Source: Alphaproteobacteria bacterium (GTDB lineage: Bacteria > Pseudomonadota > Alphaproteobacteria > Rs-D84). From it: DNA of 41,429 bases. Made by a program: the position numbers and the translations under genes. The notes beneath the pieces were generated by a model. That model saw only the letters and a list, made by a program, of their open reading frames with translations, had not been told where the DNA came from and searched no databases. Location: NCBI GenBank assembly GCA_017642625.1, contig JAGCOQ010000005.1:1-41429 (forward strand), given 5' to 3'. This document shows, in pieces, positions 9,386-17,110 of this stretch (its first letter is position 1; every line of letters starts with the position of its first letter).

Positions 9386-9480
9386 TGTTATTATTTCCTT
9401 TATACAAGTTTTCTTTTTATTTTGCAATCAAAAAACAGATGTGATACCCTTTAACCCATAGGAATCTTATGGGGGATTTT

Positions 9481-10953
9481 ATGACCAAACCACTAGTTTT
9501 ATGTATTATGGACGGTGTCGGCATTTCAGAGGCGCGCACGCACAACGCGGTCGCATTGGCAAAAATGCCGTTCTTTGATTCTTTGTTAAAGAAATACCCG
9601 CACAGCAAATTAAATGCCAGTGGTAATGCCGTTGGTCTGCCTGCTGGTATTATGGGCAATAGTGAAGTTGGACATATAACCATTGGTTCGGGACGTATTG
9701 TGAATCAGTTCTTGCGTCGCTTTGAAATGGCCGATTTATCAAAAAACAAAAACCTTAATCATTTTATATCGGTGGTGTCGAAACGTGGTGGCGTTGTTCA
9801 TTTGGCGGGACTGATGTCCGACGGTGATGTGCATTCTGATTTGATGGAAATGATAAGTGTCGCGCGTTATGTTTTGGATGCGGGGCTGCATGTCTATATT
9901 CACTTTATTGCAGATGGTCGTGATACGCCACCGCATAGTGCAAAGAAATATGTTTATGTGATAAAACGCGAATTAGCGGACGAGTTCGTTCGCGGCAATG
10001 TGTTCTGGGGCACTGTTTCTGGTCGGTATTATACAATGGACAGAAACAAGAATATGGATCGCACCGAATTGGCGTTCAATGCGATTGCAAATGCGACCGC
10101 TGAATATCATGCGCCGACGGTTGATATGGCGATTGATGCGGCATATGCGCGTGACGAAAGTGATGAATTTATCAAGCCAACAATTATCGACGGTGATGTC
10201 GCAATTACCAAGAAAGACGGGTTTATATTTGGCAACTATCGTTCCGATCGTGCGCGTCAAATTGTGCGTGCCATGTTGGAAACGAAATGCGAAATGCTGT
10301 GCTTTTCACAATATGGCGAAGGGTTAAACGAAGAATGCCCCGCGCTGTTGGACGATATTGCGGTGCCGAATACATTGGGTGATGTATTGGAAGAAAATGG
10401 CTTGCGCCAGTTGCGTATTGCCGAAACAGAAAAATATAATCATGTCACATACTTTATGGATGCCGAACGCAATATAGATTTCAAGCATGGGAAAAAGATT
10501 TTGGTTCCTTCGCCGGATGTTGCGACCTTTGATTTAAAGCCAGAAATGAGCGCGATAGAAATTACCGATAAACTGATTCCGCAATTAGATAAGTTTGATG
10601 TTGTGATTTTGAATTATGCCAATGGCGATATGGTTGGGCATACCGGTAATGAAAAAGCGACAATTTCAGCAATGGAAACATTGGATAAACAGTTGGCACG
10701 TCTTGTTCCGGCGGTGTTGAAATTAGACGGTGAATTACTGATTACCGCCGACCATGGAAACGCAGAGCAAATGTGGGATAATGAACACAATACGTCCTGC
10801 ACTTCGCATACGACAAATCCAGTGAATCTGATTTATGTGTCAAAGCATGCAACGCCTGTGCGTGACGGCGGATTGTGCGATTTAGCACCAACTATGTTAA
10901 AGATTCTGGGGATTCAGCAACCCGACGATATGACCGGACACGCGTTGATTTAA
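9481..10953 (+). CDS. gpmI: 2,3-bisphosphoglycerate-independent phosphoglycerate mutase
   Basis: GpmI interconverts 3- and 2-phosphoglycerate in glycolysis and gluconeogenesis using two Mn ions and a phosphoserine intermediate. Metal ligand D11 lies in CIMDGVG. The nucleophile S61 lies in IMGNSEVGHITIGSGR. FIADGRDTPP and the C-terminal LITADHGNAEQMWD complete the alkaline-phosphatase-fold active site. The protein is 490 aa, slightly short for the family. The start at 9481 is preferred because GGGGGA (9471-9476) sits 4 nt upstream and family members begin close to this Lys-Pro motif. An in-frame ATG at 9469 is possible. The 3' end overlaps the convergent gene ending at 10950 by 4 bp. Confidence 0.97.
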   Translation: MTKPLVLCIMDGVGISEARTHNAVALAKMPFFDSLLKKYPHSKLNASGNAVGLPAGIMGNSEVGHITIGSGRIVNQFLRRFEMADLSKNKNLNHFISVVSKRGGVVHLAGLMSDGDVHSDLMEMISVARYVLDAGLHVYIHFIADGRDTPPHSAKKYVYVIKRELADEFVRGNVFWGTVSGRYYTMDRNKNMDRTELAFNAIANATAEYHAPTVDMAIDAAYARDESDEFIKPTIIDGDVAITKKDGFIFGNYRSDRARQIVRAMLETKCEMLCFSQYGEGLNEECPALLDDIAVPNTLGDVLEENGLRQLRIAETEKYNHVTYFMDAERNIDFKHGKKILVPSPDVATFDLKPEMSAIEITDKLIPQLDKFDVVILNYANGDMVGHTGNEKATISAMETLDKQLARLVPAVLKLDGELLITADHGNAEQMWDNEHNTSCTSHTTNPVNLIYVSKHATPVRDGGLCDLAPTMLKILGIQQPDDMTGHALI

Positions 10954-11402
10954 CGCTGGTTGCCACGTCTTTGCATTGAAATATTTTCAACAACACCCCT
11001 GTCCCATCCATATTTCCGTGGATTACTGCGTACCACCAATGTATCGCCAGGTTGTGCAAATTTTATGTTTGGATTGCTTGTCATGTGTTCTGGGATGATA
11101 CCATAACGTGTGCGAAAATCAGTTGATGGAACGACGAACATACGACCATCGGTACTGTGCACCAGTAATTCATTGTGTACATCTGTAGCACCACCGTATC
11201 CGACCTTTTTTATTTCAGAAGTGATTTGCTTGTCTTGGACATAAAGTGTATCTGGTTTTGAGTAATCCCAAGCAGCAGAGTTTTGATATGATGGGTTTTT
11301 ATCTGTAATGCCAACCAATACTGCGGAAAAGATAACAATGCCCAAAAACACAATCAGATTCCATCCGATTTCTTCTAAACTTTGTTTTGTTTCTTGTTTC
11401 AT
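10950..11402 (-). CDS. Single-pass membrane protein, unknown function
   Basis: The gene encodes a 150-aa protein of no recognised family. A short cytoplasmic N-terminus is followed by one membrane helix (about residues 14-31, WNLIVFLGIVIFSAVLVG) and an extracytoplasmic domain. The C-terminal end reads AQPGDTLVVRSN, then RGVVENISM. This resembles a 'GD-hydrophobic ... I-x-N' module in the two upstream genes of this operon. The start overlaps the upstream stop (ATGA), and AGGAGA sits 5 nt upstream of the ATG, on the complement of 11408-11413. It is the last gene of the tadA operon and meets gpmI tail to tail. Confidence 0.7.
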   Translation of the reverse strand: MKQETKQSLEEIGWNLIVFLGIVIFSAVLVGITDKNPSYQNSAAWDYSKPDTLYVQDKQITSEIKKVGYGGATDVHNELLVHSTDGRMFVVPSTDFRTRYGIIPEHMTSNPNIKFAQPGDTLVVRSNPRKYGWDRGVVENISMQRRGNQR

Positions 11403-11863
11403 ATAGATCTCCTGTGAAACTTTTTAATTGTTTGTCTGCGCATTTCATTTGCTGTCTTGTTTGCCATGATATAAAACATCTTGTTAGAAGTGTTGTATCC
11501 GACTAGTATTTCATGACCTGATTCTGTGTATAAATATGGACTGCTGGGGTGCAGTTCTATTTTGATGTCCCCCAGTGTCGCACTAAACGCAAAAACCGTT
11601 TTACCATTGTCATGTGGATACGTCCCCAAGACAGTTGCTGGGTGTGCAGAAGTGCCATATTGAATTTTTTTACACATATATGGTTTGTTGTCGTCTTGTT
11701 TTACCACGATATCGCCCAGTCGCAGGTTTTCTTTGCTGTAAAAAAGTTTGCTTCTGTGGTCTGTTGAATTATGGTCAATGGCTTGTACGTGGACGCAAGT
11801 TCTGTGATGTAAAGTGTCATCACAATTGGTATCTATGACGATGTATTTTTCGCCTTCGGACAT
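11399..11863 (-). CDS. Small soluble protein of the tadA operon, unknown function
   Basis: The gene encodes a 154-aa protein with no recognised family, no signal peptide and no membrane segment. It begins GEKYIVIDT, which matches the KYIVTEI start of the upstream neighbour. Both proteins then have a 'LxxGDxVxxxxDxxxY...I' stretch in the first half (here LRLGDIVVKQDDNKPYMCKKI). A second similar stretch lies near the C-terminus (SGHEILVGYNTSNKMFYIM). This suggests paralogues built from two related beta-rich modules. A purine-rich AAAAAGGGGG ribosome-binding site precedes the ATG. The gene is tightly packed between neighbours, with 14 bp upstream and a 4-bp overlap downstream. Confidence 0.65.
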   Translation of the reverse strand: MSEGEKYIVIDTNCDDTLHHRTCVHVQAIDHNSTDHRSKLFYSKENLRLGDIVVKQDDNKPYMCKKIQYGTSAHPATVLGTYPHDNGKTVFAFSATLGDIKIELHPSSPYLYTESGHEILVGYNTSNKMFYIMANKTANEMRRQTIKKFHRRSI

Positions 11864-11877
11864 ATTGTTCCCCCTTT

Positions 11878-12348
11878 TTATTTGCTTTTATCGCTAAAGG
11901 TTTTTGGGCACACGCTTGGATATTTCTTGTGGTACAGAAAATCTGTACGCAATTTTAACGCGGTAAGATTTTCTATAATTTCATAACGGTGTTCGTCGTC
12001 ATAGCCACCAAGTATTACGTCATCGCCACGTGCGGGAACCGGCGCCCCGACTTTTAATTTTATTGGGACATCGCCATATTCTTTACAAAATGCCGTAAGG
12101 CCATCCGCGCTGATAATTTTTGCGACGGTTCTGCGGTCGTACGACGTTTTTCTGATTCCAACAAACGGGGTCACCTGTACAGAATCACCCACTTCAAACG
12201 CCCCACGAACATCCTCGAAATGAAAGAATAAATGGCCGCCATCAATATTATTAAGTGGATCATCTATGGGTTGGATACAATATGAATCCCTTTTAAGTGT
12301 GCCTTTTTGGATTTCGGTTACGATATATTTTCCTGGTTTCAATTCCAT
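11878..12348 (-). CDS. Small soluble protein of the tadA operon, unknown function
   Basis: The gene encodes a 156-aa protein, apparently a paralogue of the next gene downstream. It begins MELKPGKYIVTEI. It contains FEVGDSVQVTPFVG followed by VAKIISADG in the first half, and VPARGDDVILGGYDD followed by YEIIENLTALK in the second, a visible internal repeat of a GD-x-V module. There is no signal peptide or membrane helix. The start at 12348 is chosen for AAAAAGGAAA just upstream. A longer in-frame extension to 12447 would run deep into tadA and lacks such a site. The gene overlaps the end of tadA by 10 bp, implying co-translation. Function is unknown; a role linked to RNA or translation would be guesswork from neighbours only. 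Confidence 0.65.
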   Translation of the reverse strand: MELKPGKYIVTEIQKGTLKRDSYCIQPIDDPLNNIDGGHLFFHFEDVRGAFEVGDSVQVTPFVGIRKTSYDRRTVAKIISADGLTAFCKEYGDVPIKLKVGAPVPARGDDVILGGYDDEHRYEIIENLTALKLRTDFLYHKKYPSVCPKTFSDKSK

Positions 12349-12803
12349 TTTATTTCCTTTTTGTTGCGGCGTTTTGCAAAGAAGTCGCGCAATAATTTCG
12401 CGCTTTCGTCGGCGTATTCTGGCAACTGGCGCACAGCCGGCAACCACAAATGCTTGTCCGTATCATAAATACGCGCGTTGGACAAGATGCCCCCTCCCTT
12501 TTCATCCGCCGCAGCAAAGAACACATTTTGAATACGTGCCAATGATATTGCGGTCGCACACATGGCACATGGTTCCAGTGACACATAAATGTCGCAATCG
12601 TCCAAGAACTTAACCCCTAATTTTTTGCACGCACGATTTATCGCAACAATTTCTGCGTGCAGTGTTGGGTTGTGCTTCTTTTGAACCATATTTTCGCCAC
12701 GCGCAATAATTTTGCCACCACGCACGATAACTGCGCCGATTGGAACATCGTCGTGTTTATATGCGCGCATCGCCGAAATTAATGCTTGCTTCATAAAACT
12801 CAT
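12339..12803 (-). CDS. tadA: tRNA adenosine(34) deaminase
   Basis: TadA deaminates A34 to inosine in the anticodon of tRNA-Arg(ACG). The cytidine-deaminase-fold zinc site is complete: H49 and E51 in TLHAEIVAIN, and C79 and C82 in LEPCAMC. The N-terminal YKHDDVPIGAVIV and the GGILSNARIYD segment are also typical of TadA. At 154 aa the length is normal. The ATG at 12803 is preferred: it lies 7 nt after a candidate -10 (TAAAGT), has no Shine-Dalgarno, and fits a leaderless mRNA. An in-frame codon at 12830 would overlap rsmD. The gene heads a four-gene operon and diverges from rsmD with only 17 bp between the start codons. Confidence 0.94.
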   Translation of the reverse strand: MSFMKQALISAMRAYKHDDVPIGAVIVRGGKIIARGENMVQKKHNPTLHAEIVAINRACKKLGVKFLDDCDIYVSLEPCAMCATAISLARIQNVFFAAADEKGGGILSNARIYDTDKHLWLPAVRQLPEYADESAKLLRDFFAKRRNKKEIKWN

Positions 12804-12838
12804 ACTATACACTTTACAGTATGGAATCAAAATTGCAA
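12786..12838. promoter_or_regulatory. Overlapping face-to-face promoters of tadA and rsmD
   Basis: For rsmD (plus strand), TTGCTT (12786-12791), 16 bp, then TACACT (12808-12813), with the ATG 7 nt further on. For tadA (minus strand), TTGCAA (12833-12838), 16 bp, then TAAAGT (complement of 12811-12816), with the ATG again 7 nt further on. Each -35 lies inside the other gene and the two -10 boxes overlap, so RNA polymerase could probably occupy only one at a time. Both mRNAs would be leaderless. Matches to consensus are moderate. Confidence 0.45.
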
Positions 12839-13378
12839 ATTATTTCGGGCAAATATCGCGGGCGAAAACTGTTTTTGCCACGGGGCGCGCGCCCAACCCA
12901 AAATCGCGCACGAATTGCCCTGTTTAACATGCTGGAATCTGGAATTATTGATACGAGCGCCAAAATGATGGTTTGGGATGCGTTTGCCGGTTCAGGCGCG
13001 TTTGGGGTTGAGTGTATTTCCAGATATGGTGCAAATGTCGTTTTTACAGATATTTCCCCCGAATCCATCGCAACGGTGCGAAAAAATGTTGCGGCAATTT
13101 CGGCGGGAAACCAATCTAAAATAGTCCAAACGGATGCAATTGGCGCAATACCACAGTTTGCCAAAAACGCCGATATTGTATTCGTGGATGCACCATATGA
13201 CGCCGCAGAATTGGGGCGCGCATTTGTGAACAAACTGGGGCGCGCCGCGAAAACCGGCACTATTTTGGTCTGGGAACAGGAAGCCGATAACGCGGTTGAA
13301 CCAAATGCAGAGATTTGGGAAAACCTGCGCGACAAAACCTATGGTCGGGCAAGATTCTTGATTTTACAACGAATTTAA
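12821..13378 (+). CDS. rsmD: 16S rRNA (guanine(966)-N2)-methyltransferase
   Basis: RsmD methylates G966 of 16S rRNA in the assembled small subunit. The N-terminus LQIISGKYRGRKLFLP and the RPTQNRARIALFNML segment are characteristic. SAM motif I reads WDAFAGSGAFGVECISR. The catalytic motif IV reads VDAPYD, where family members usually have DPPY; Ala replaces the first Pro but Asp and Pro-Tyr remain. At 185 aa the length is normal. The ATG at 12821 begins right where the family starts and has no Shine-Dalgarno, consistent with a leaderless transcript. It is divergent from tadA and monocistronic or followed by the small gene at 13445, which has its own promoter. Confidence 0.93.
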   Translation: MESKLQIISGKYRGRKLFLPRGARPTQNRARIALFNMLESGIIDTSAKMMVWDAFAGSGAFGVECISRYGANVVFTDISPESIATVRKNVAAISAGNQSKIVQTDAIGAIPQFAKNADIVFVDAPYDAAELGRAFVNKLGRAAKTGTILVWEQEADNAVEPNAEIWENLRDKTYGRARFLILQRI

Positions 13379-13388
13379 TACAGCAAAC

Positions 13389-13416
13389 TTGATTTTTCCG
13401 CTTTTTGTGCTATTGA
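13389..13416 (+). promoter_or_regulatory. Candidate promoter for the gene at 13445
   Basis: TTGATT (13389-13394) is followed after 16 bp by TATTGA (13411-13416), in the gap after rsmD. A ribosome-binding site AAAGGAT lies just before the ATG at 13445. Confidence 0.4.
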
Positions 13417-13444
13417 TTCAAAGTAAACGACAAAAGGATAAATA

Positions 13445-13918
13445 ATGTCTACATATTTTGGCGATATGGTAATTGATTTTGAAATTTATCAGCCCGATCG
13501 CGCGATGTTTACACTAACACTGCTGAAACCTAGCTATGACGGTCCATTATACCAAGCTCATGCTTTTATACCCGATAAGATACATATTGGCGACATCGGG
13601 CAACTGACTCGGTCTGAAAAGAAATGGGAAACTGAGGCGAAGTACCAAGACCATAATTACGATTTGGTGCGCGTGATGGGCCTTGCCTATGGCACACCGG
13701 TTAGTAGTAAAATATTGGTTTATGGCAACAAATTCGGTCAACACGAAGTTGATGTCCACGGCGATTATGCCTATCACCTTTATGATGTTAAACGGGGGGA
13801 TTTGCTGCTGCTGGAAATGGACGAAACCAGAAATCCCGCAAAAGCCAATATCATCAGGAACATAACTCAATTATTATTGCAACAGGCACACGATGAATAT
13901 ATGGCAAAAACATTATAA
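13445..13918 (+). CDS. Small soluble protein, unknown function
   Basis: The gene encodes a 157-aa protein with no recognised family, no signal peptide and no membrane helix. The first half contains IHIGDIGQLT and the second half DVKRGDLLLLEMDE followed by ANIIRNITQLL. The second segment resembles the GD-x-V ... II-x-N-(I/L)-T module of the minus-strand genes beyond tadA (for example RGDDVILGG followed by YEIIENLTAL). It may be a fourth, more distant member placed on the other side of tadA/rsmD. The start is supported by AAAGGAT 6-8 nt upstream. The similarity is short and seen by eye, so paralogy is only likely. Confidence 0.65.
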   Translation: MSTYFGDMVIDFEIYQPDRAMFTLTLLKPSYDGPLYQAHAFIPDKIHIGDIGQLTRSEKKWETEAKYQDHNYDLVRVMGLAYGTPVSSKILVYGNKFGQHEVDVHGDYAYHLYDVKRGDLLLLEMDETRNPAKANIIRNITQLLLQQAHDEYMAKTL

Positions 13919-13924
13919 AATCGC

Positions 13925-13953
13925 TTGATTTTTCAAATGTTTTAGTAAATAAT
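13925..13953 (+). promoter_or_regulatory. rplY promoter
   Basis: TTGATT (13925-13930), 17 bp, AATAAT (13948-13953), followed by a GC-rich start region (ATGCCCCG). The rpsP promoter has the same layout, including GTAAATAAT and TGCCC, suggesting a shared ribosomal-protein promoter type. Confidence 0.6.
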
Positions 13954-14016
13954 ATGCCCCGCACGGCACCCTTGGAGGCTGTGTAGATTAACCAAAGCTA
14001 TATAAAAGGATTTAAA

Positions 14017-14667
14017 ATGGCTATTGAAATAAACGCAGAAATTCGCAACGTTGCTGGCAAGGGGGCCGCACGTAGCATCCGCAAAAACAGCAACATCCCC
14101 GCCGTCATTTATGGCGAAAAGAAAGCACCAGTCGCAATCGAATTGAACGGTCGTGACTTCGAAATGTTGTTGAAAACACCTGCTTTGCGGACAAAATTGT
14201 TTAACATTAAAACAAAAGACGGCGTGGAAGATGCAATGTTGATGGATGTTCAATATCATCCTGTGTCCGACAAAATCATTCACGCGGACTTTAAACGTAT
14301 TAATGTCAAAGAACCTGTTAACGTGGTCGTTCCAGTGGAAGTTATCAACATTGAAACATCCCGCGGGATTAAGGTTGGCGGTGTTTTGAACTTCGCTGTG
14401 CGTAAGGTTGCATTGCGTGGTTTGGTTCAGAATATTCCTGAAAAAATCACTATCGATTTGACCAACTTGGGCATTGGTGAAACCGTCCATGGTTCCGACT
14501 TGGTATTGCCAAGCGGTATTGAACTTGGTTTGCACCAGGCTGAATTGGCATTTGCAACAATCGGTGGTAAGATGGCCGAAGAAGCAGATAACAAAGCCGC
14601 CGCTGCCGCTGCTGCCGCCGCGAATGCTACTGCGCCTGCTGCTGCCGCTGCGCCAGCCAAGAAATAA
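14017..14667 (+). CDS. rplY: 50S ribosomal protein L25/general stress protein Ctc
   Basis: L25 binds 5S rRNA in the large ribosomal subunit. This is the long two-domain CTC/TL5 form. The N-terminal L25 domain (about residues 1-92) includes RKNSNIPAVIYG and DVQYHPVSDKIIHADF. The C-terminal TL5 beta domain (about 95-185) includes PVEVINIETSRGIKVGG and the PEKITIDLTNLGIGE segment. A low-complexity Ala-rich tail ending in AKK follows, as is common in alphaproteobacteria. It is 216 aa long. AAAAGGA about 8 nt upstream supports the start. It has its own promoter and terminator; the pth gene that often follows rplY is absent. Confidence 0.95.
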   Translation: MAIEINAEIRNVAGKGAARSIRKNSNIPAVIYGEKKAPVAIELNGRDFEMLLKTPALRTKLFNIKTKDGVEDAMLMDVQYHPVSDKIIHADFKRINVKEPVNVVVPVEVINIETSRGIKVGGVLNFAVRKVALRGLVQNIPEKITIDLTNLGIGETVHGSDLVLPSGIELGLHQAELAFATIGGKMAEEADNKAAAAAAAAANATAPAAAAAPAKK

Positions 14668-14686
14668 TAATTGGTTGTTAAAAATT

Positions 14687-14713
14687 AAACCGCCCGTTTG
14701 GGCGGTTTTCTTT
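14687..14713. terminator. Intrinsic terminator after rplY
   Basis: The 9-bp stem AAACCGCCC (14687-14695) / GGGCGGTTT (14700-14708) has loop GTTT, followed by TTCTTT. With A-rich sequence on the other side it can also serve the convergent minus-strand gene ending at 14726. Confidence 0.88.
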
Positions 14714-14725
14714 ATCATCAATTTT

Positions 14726-15010
14726 TTATCTTGTTTGTTGGCTTTGATATAGGAAAAATTCTGGATGGTAAGTTGGAATTTGCTTTTGTTGTCTTGGAAC
14801 GTATTGTTGCTGCTTAACTTCTTTTTCTTGCACCGGTTGATTGGCCCCTTTTATTTCTTTAATGGCAACCAAAGCTATAAAAGCAATGCCACAAGCAGTA
14901 CCCACAGCCCCAAGAGCCATGGTTATGTCATCCAACACAACAGACAAACCATCCAGAGTTGGGTTACTGCCTTTGGCCGCCGATGTGTCAAAAGAACCAA
15001 GATCTTCCAT
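14726..15010 (-). CDS. Small single-pass membrane protein, unknown function
   Basis: The gene encodes a 94-aa protein. A short N-terminal part (MEDLGSFDTSAAKG) precedes one hydrophobic helix (about residues 31-51, with ALGAVGTACGIAFIALVAI). A Gln/Lys-rich, probably cytoplasmic tail follows. No family is recognised. It is likely real: AAAAAGGAAA lies 5-6 nt upstream of the ATG, it has a good promoter, and a bidirectional terminator lies at its end. Several overlapping plus-strand frames here lack ribosome-binding sites and were not called. Confidence 0.6.
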   Translation of the reverse strand: MEDLGSFDTSAAKGSNPTLDGLSVVLDDITMALGAVGTACGIAFIALVAIKEIKGANQPVQEKEVKQQQYVPRQQKQIPTYHPEFFLYQSQQTR

Positions 15011-15037
15011 ATTATTTCCTTTTTGTTATCACGACTG

Positions 15038-15065
15038 ATTGTAATGTAAAAACAACCAAGTGCAA
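15038..15065 (-). promoter_or_regulatory. Promoter for the small membrane protein at 15010
   Basis: On the minus strand, TTGCAC (complement of 15060-15065), 16 bp, then TACAAT (complement of 15038-15043). It lies 28 bp upstream of the gene. Confidence 0.5.
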
Positions 15066-15110
15066 GAAATATCTAGGAATACAGACCATAGATTTTTTAT
15101 TGTCACACCC

Positions 15111-15141
15111 CTTGAAAAGACCTGTTTCATAACTATATCTG
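15111..15141 (+). promoter_or_regulatory. Heat-shock (sigma32-type) promoter of dnaK
   Basis: CTTGAA at 15111-15116 is preceded by CCC and followed after 15 bp by ACTATATCTG (15132-15141). As I recall it, the alphaproteobacterial RpoH consensus is CTTGAA with CYTATNTNNG; the second element matches 9 of 10 positions. No equally good sigma70 promoter is seen. Confidence 0.6.
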
Positions 15142-15171
15142 AATCAAGCAAGAATTTAAGGAGTGCAAAAT

Positions 15172-17064
15172 ATGTCAAAAGTATTAGGTATTGATTTGGG
15201 AACAACCAATTCCGCCATGGCTTTCATGGATGGGAATGACCCTAAAATTATCGAAAATAGCGAAGGTCAGCGCACAACACCGTCTGTGGTCGCGATTACA
15301 TCAAACGGCGAACAGTTGGTCGGTATTACCGCGAAAAACCAAGCCGTCACAAATCCAACAAACACGATATATGAAATCAAGCGTTTAATGGGCTTGCGCT
15401 TTGACAGCCCTGCGGTTCGTGAAATTGCCGCACGCGTTCCATACAAGATTGTTGCGGGTGATAATGGCGATGCTTGGGTTGAAATTGAGGGTAAAAAATA
15501 TGCCCCATCCCAGATTTCCGCTATGATTTTGGCGAAATTAAAGAAAGATGCAGAAAACTATTTAGGCGAAACAGTGACCGACGCAGTTATTACTGTTCCG
15601 GCGTATTTCAATGATTCTCAACGTCAGGCAACCAAAGATGCCGGTCGTATTGCTGGTCTGAACGTTTTGCGTATTGTGAACGAACCAACCGCCGCTGCAT
15701 TGGCATATGGTTTGGACAAGAACAAAGACGGCGTTATTGCGGTCTATGACCTTGGCGGTGGTACATTTGATGTTTCTATTTTGGAAATCGTTGATGGCGT
15801 GTTCGAAGTGAAATCAACCAACGGTGATACTGCACTGGGTGGATCGGACTTTGACGCACGCGTTTTGAAATATTTGATCGATGAATTCAAGGGACAAAGT
15901 GGTATTGATTTGTCGGGCGACAAATTGGCGTTGCAACGTCTGAAAGAAGCCGCTGAAAAGGCGAAGATTGAATTGTCGTCCAAGACTTCAACTGATATTA
16001 ACTTGCCGTATTTGACGGCGGACGCAACCGGCCCAAAGCATTTCAACACAACGCTTACACGCGCCAAGTTGGAATCGTTGGTGGACGATTTGATTCAAAA
16101 GACAATTGAACCATGCCGTAAAGCATTGGCGGACGCGGGTATCGACAAAGGTCAAATCAGCGAAGTTATCTTGGTCGGTGGTCAAACCCGTATGCCAAAG
16201 GTTGTTGAAACCGTAAAAGAATTCTTTGGTCGCGAACCGCACAAGGGCGTGAATCCGGACGAAGTTGTTGGTATGGGTGCCGCAATTCAAGGTGGTGTGT
16301 TGAAAGGTGACGTAAAAGACGTTCTGTTGTTGGATGTCACACCATTGTCGTTGGGTATTGAAACATTGGGCGGTGTGTTCACACGCTTGATTGACCGCAA
16401 TACCACTATTCCAACCAAGAAATCACAGGTGTTCAGCACCGCAGAAGATAACCAGTCGGCTGTGACAATTCGTGTGTTCCAAGGTGAACGCGACATGGCG
16501 GCAGATAACAAGTTGCTGGGTCAGTTCAATTTGGAAGGAATTGCCCCTGCTCCGCGTGGTATGCCACAGATTGAAGTGTCCTTTGATATTGACGCAAACG
16601 GTATCGTTCATGTATCAGCCAAGGATAAAGGCACCGGCAAAGAACAAGCGATTTCTATTAAATCAGACGGCGGACTGTCCGAAGACGAAATCAAACGTAT
16701 GGTTGATGAAGCCGCGGCAAACGCTGAAAATGATAAAAAGAAACGCGCACTGGCCGAAGCGCACAATAACGCCGAAGCCGCGATATTCGGTATTGAAAAG
16801 TCATTAAAAGAACATGGCGACAAAATCAGTGCCGAAGATAAAAAGGCAATCGAAGATGCTAAACAAGCGTTGTCTGATGAATTGGCAAAGCCAGATGCGA
16901 CCGCAGAATCTTTGAAAGAAAAGACAGATGCGTTAACTGAAAAAGCCATGAAATTGGGTGAAGCGGTGTATAAGGCACAGCAAGAACAACAAGCATCACA
17001 AAACGCACCCGAAGACAAGAAAGATGACGGTGCCACAGATGCAGATTTTTCTGAAAAGAAATAA
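15172..17064 (+). CDS. dnaK: Chaperone DnaK (Hsp70)
   Basis: DnaK is an ATP-driven chaperone that works with DnaJ and GrpE on unfolded proteins. The N-terminal ATPase domain starts [16 protein letters not shown]. It has the phosphate-binding [13 protein letters not shown] and [12 protein letters not shown] motifs. The linker ([19 protein letters not shown]) leads into the substrate-binding domain and a helical lid with an acidic, Lys-rich tail. It is 630 aa. The ATG at 15172 is chosen for AAGGAG at 15158-15163; the GTG at 15163 lies within that site. dnaJ and grpE are not adjacent; a terminator and a convergent phosphofructokinase follow. Confidence 0.98.
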   Translation: MSKVLGIDLGTTNSAMAFMDGNDPKIIENSEGQRTTPSVVAITSNGEQLVGITAKNQAVTNPTNTIYEIKRLMGLRFDSPAVREIAARVPYKIVAGDNGDAWVEIEGKKYAPSQISAMILAKLKKDAENYLGETVTDAVITVPAYFNDSQRQATKDAGRIAGLNVLRIVNEPTAAALAYGLDKNKDGVIAVYDLGGGTFDVSILEIVDGVFEVKSTNGDTALGGSDFDARVLKYLIDEFKGQSGIDLSGDKLALQRLKEAAEKAKIELSSKTSTDINLPYLTADATGPKHFNTTLTRAKLESLVDDLIQKTIEPCRKALADAGIDKGQISEVILVGGQTRMPKVVETVKEFFGREPHKGVNPDEVVGMGAAIQGGVLKGDVKDVLLLDVTPLSLGIETLGGVFTRLIDRNTTIPTKKSQVFSTAEDNQSAVTIRVFQGERDMAADNKLLGQFNLEGIAPAPRGMPQIEVSFDIDANGIVHVSAKDKGTGKEQAISIKSDGGLSEDEIKRMVDEAAANAENDKKKRALAEAHNNAEAAIFGIEKSLKEHGDKISAEDKKAIEDAKQALSDELAKPDATAESLKEKTDALTEKAMKLGEAVYKAQQEQQASQNAPEDKKDDGATDADFSEKK

Positions 17065-17080
17065 TTGTGTTCGAATAGTA

Positions 17081-17110
17081 AAAAACCGCCCAAATGGGCG
17101 GTTTCTTATT
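17081..17110. terminator. Bidirectional terminator between dnaK and pfk
   Basis: The 9-bp stem AAACCGCCC (17083-17091) / GGGCGGTTT (17096-17104) has loop AAAT, with A-rich sequence before and T-rich sequence after. The convergent gene's stop codon lies 2 bp beyond the stem. Confidence 0.88.

Noticed and set aside
14765..15049. Plus-strand frames between rplY and dnaK
   Set aside because: They have no ribosome-binding site. The minus-strand gene at 14726-15010 has a promoter, a Shine-Dalgarno and a terminator.
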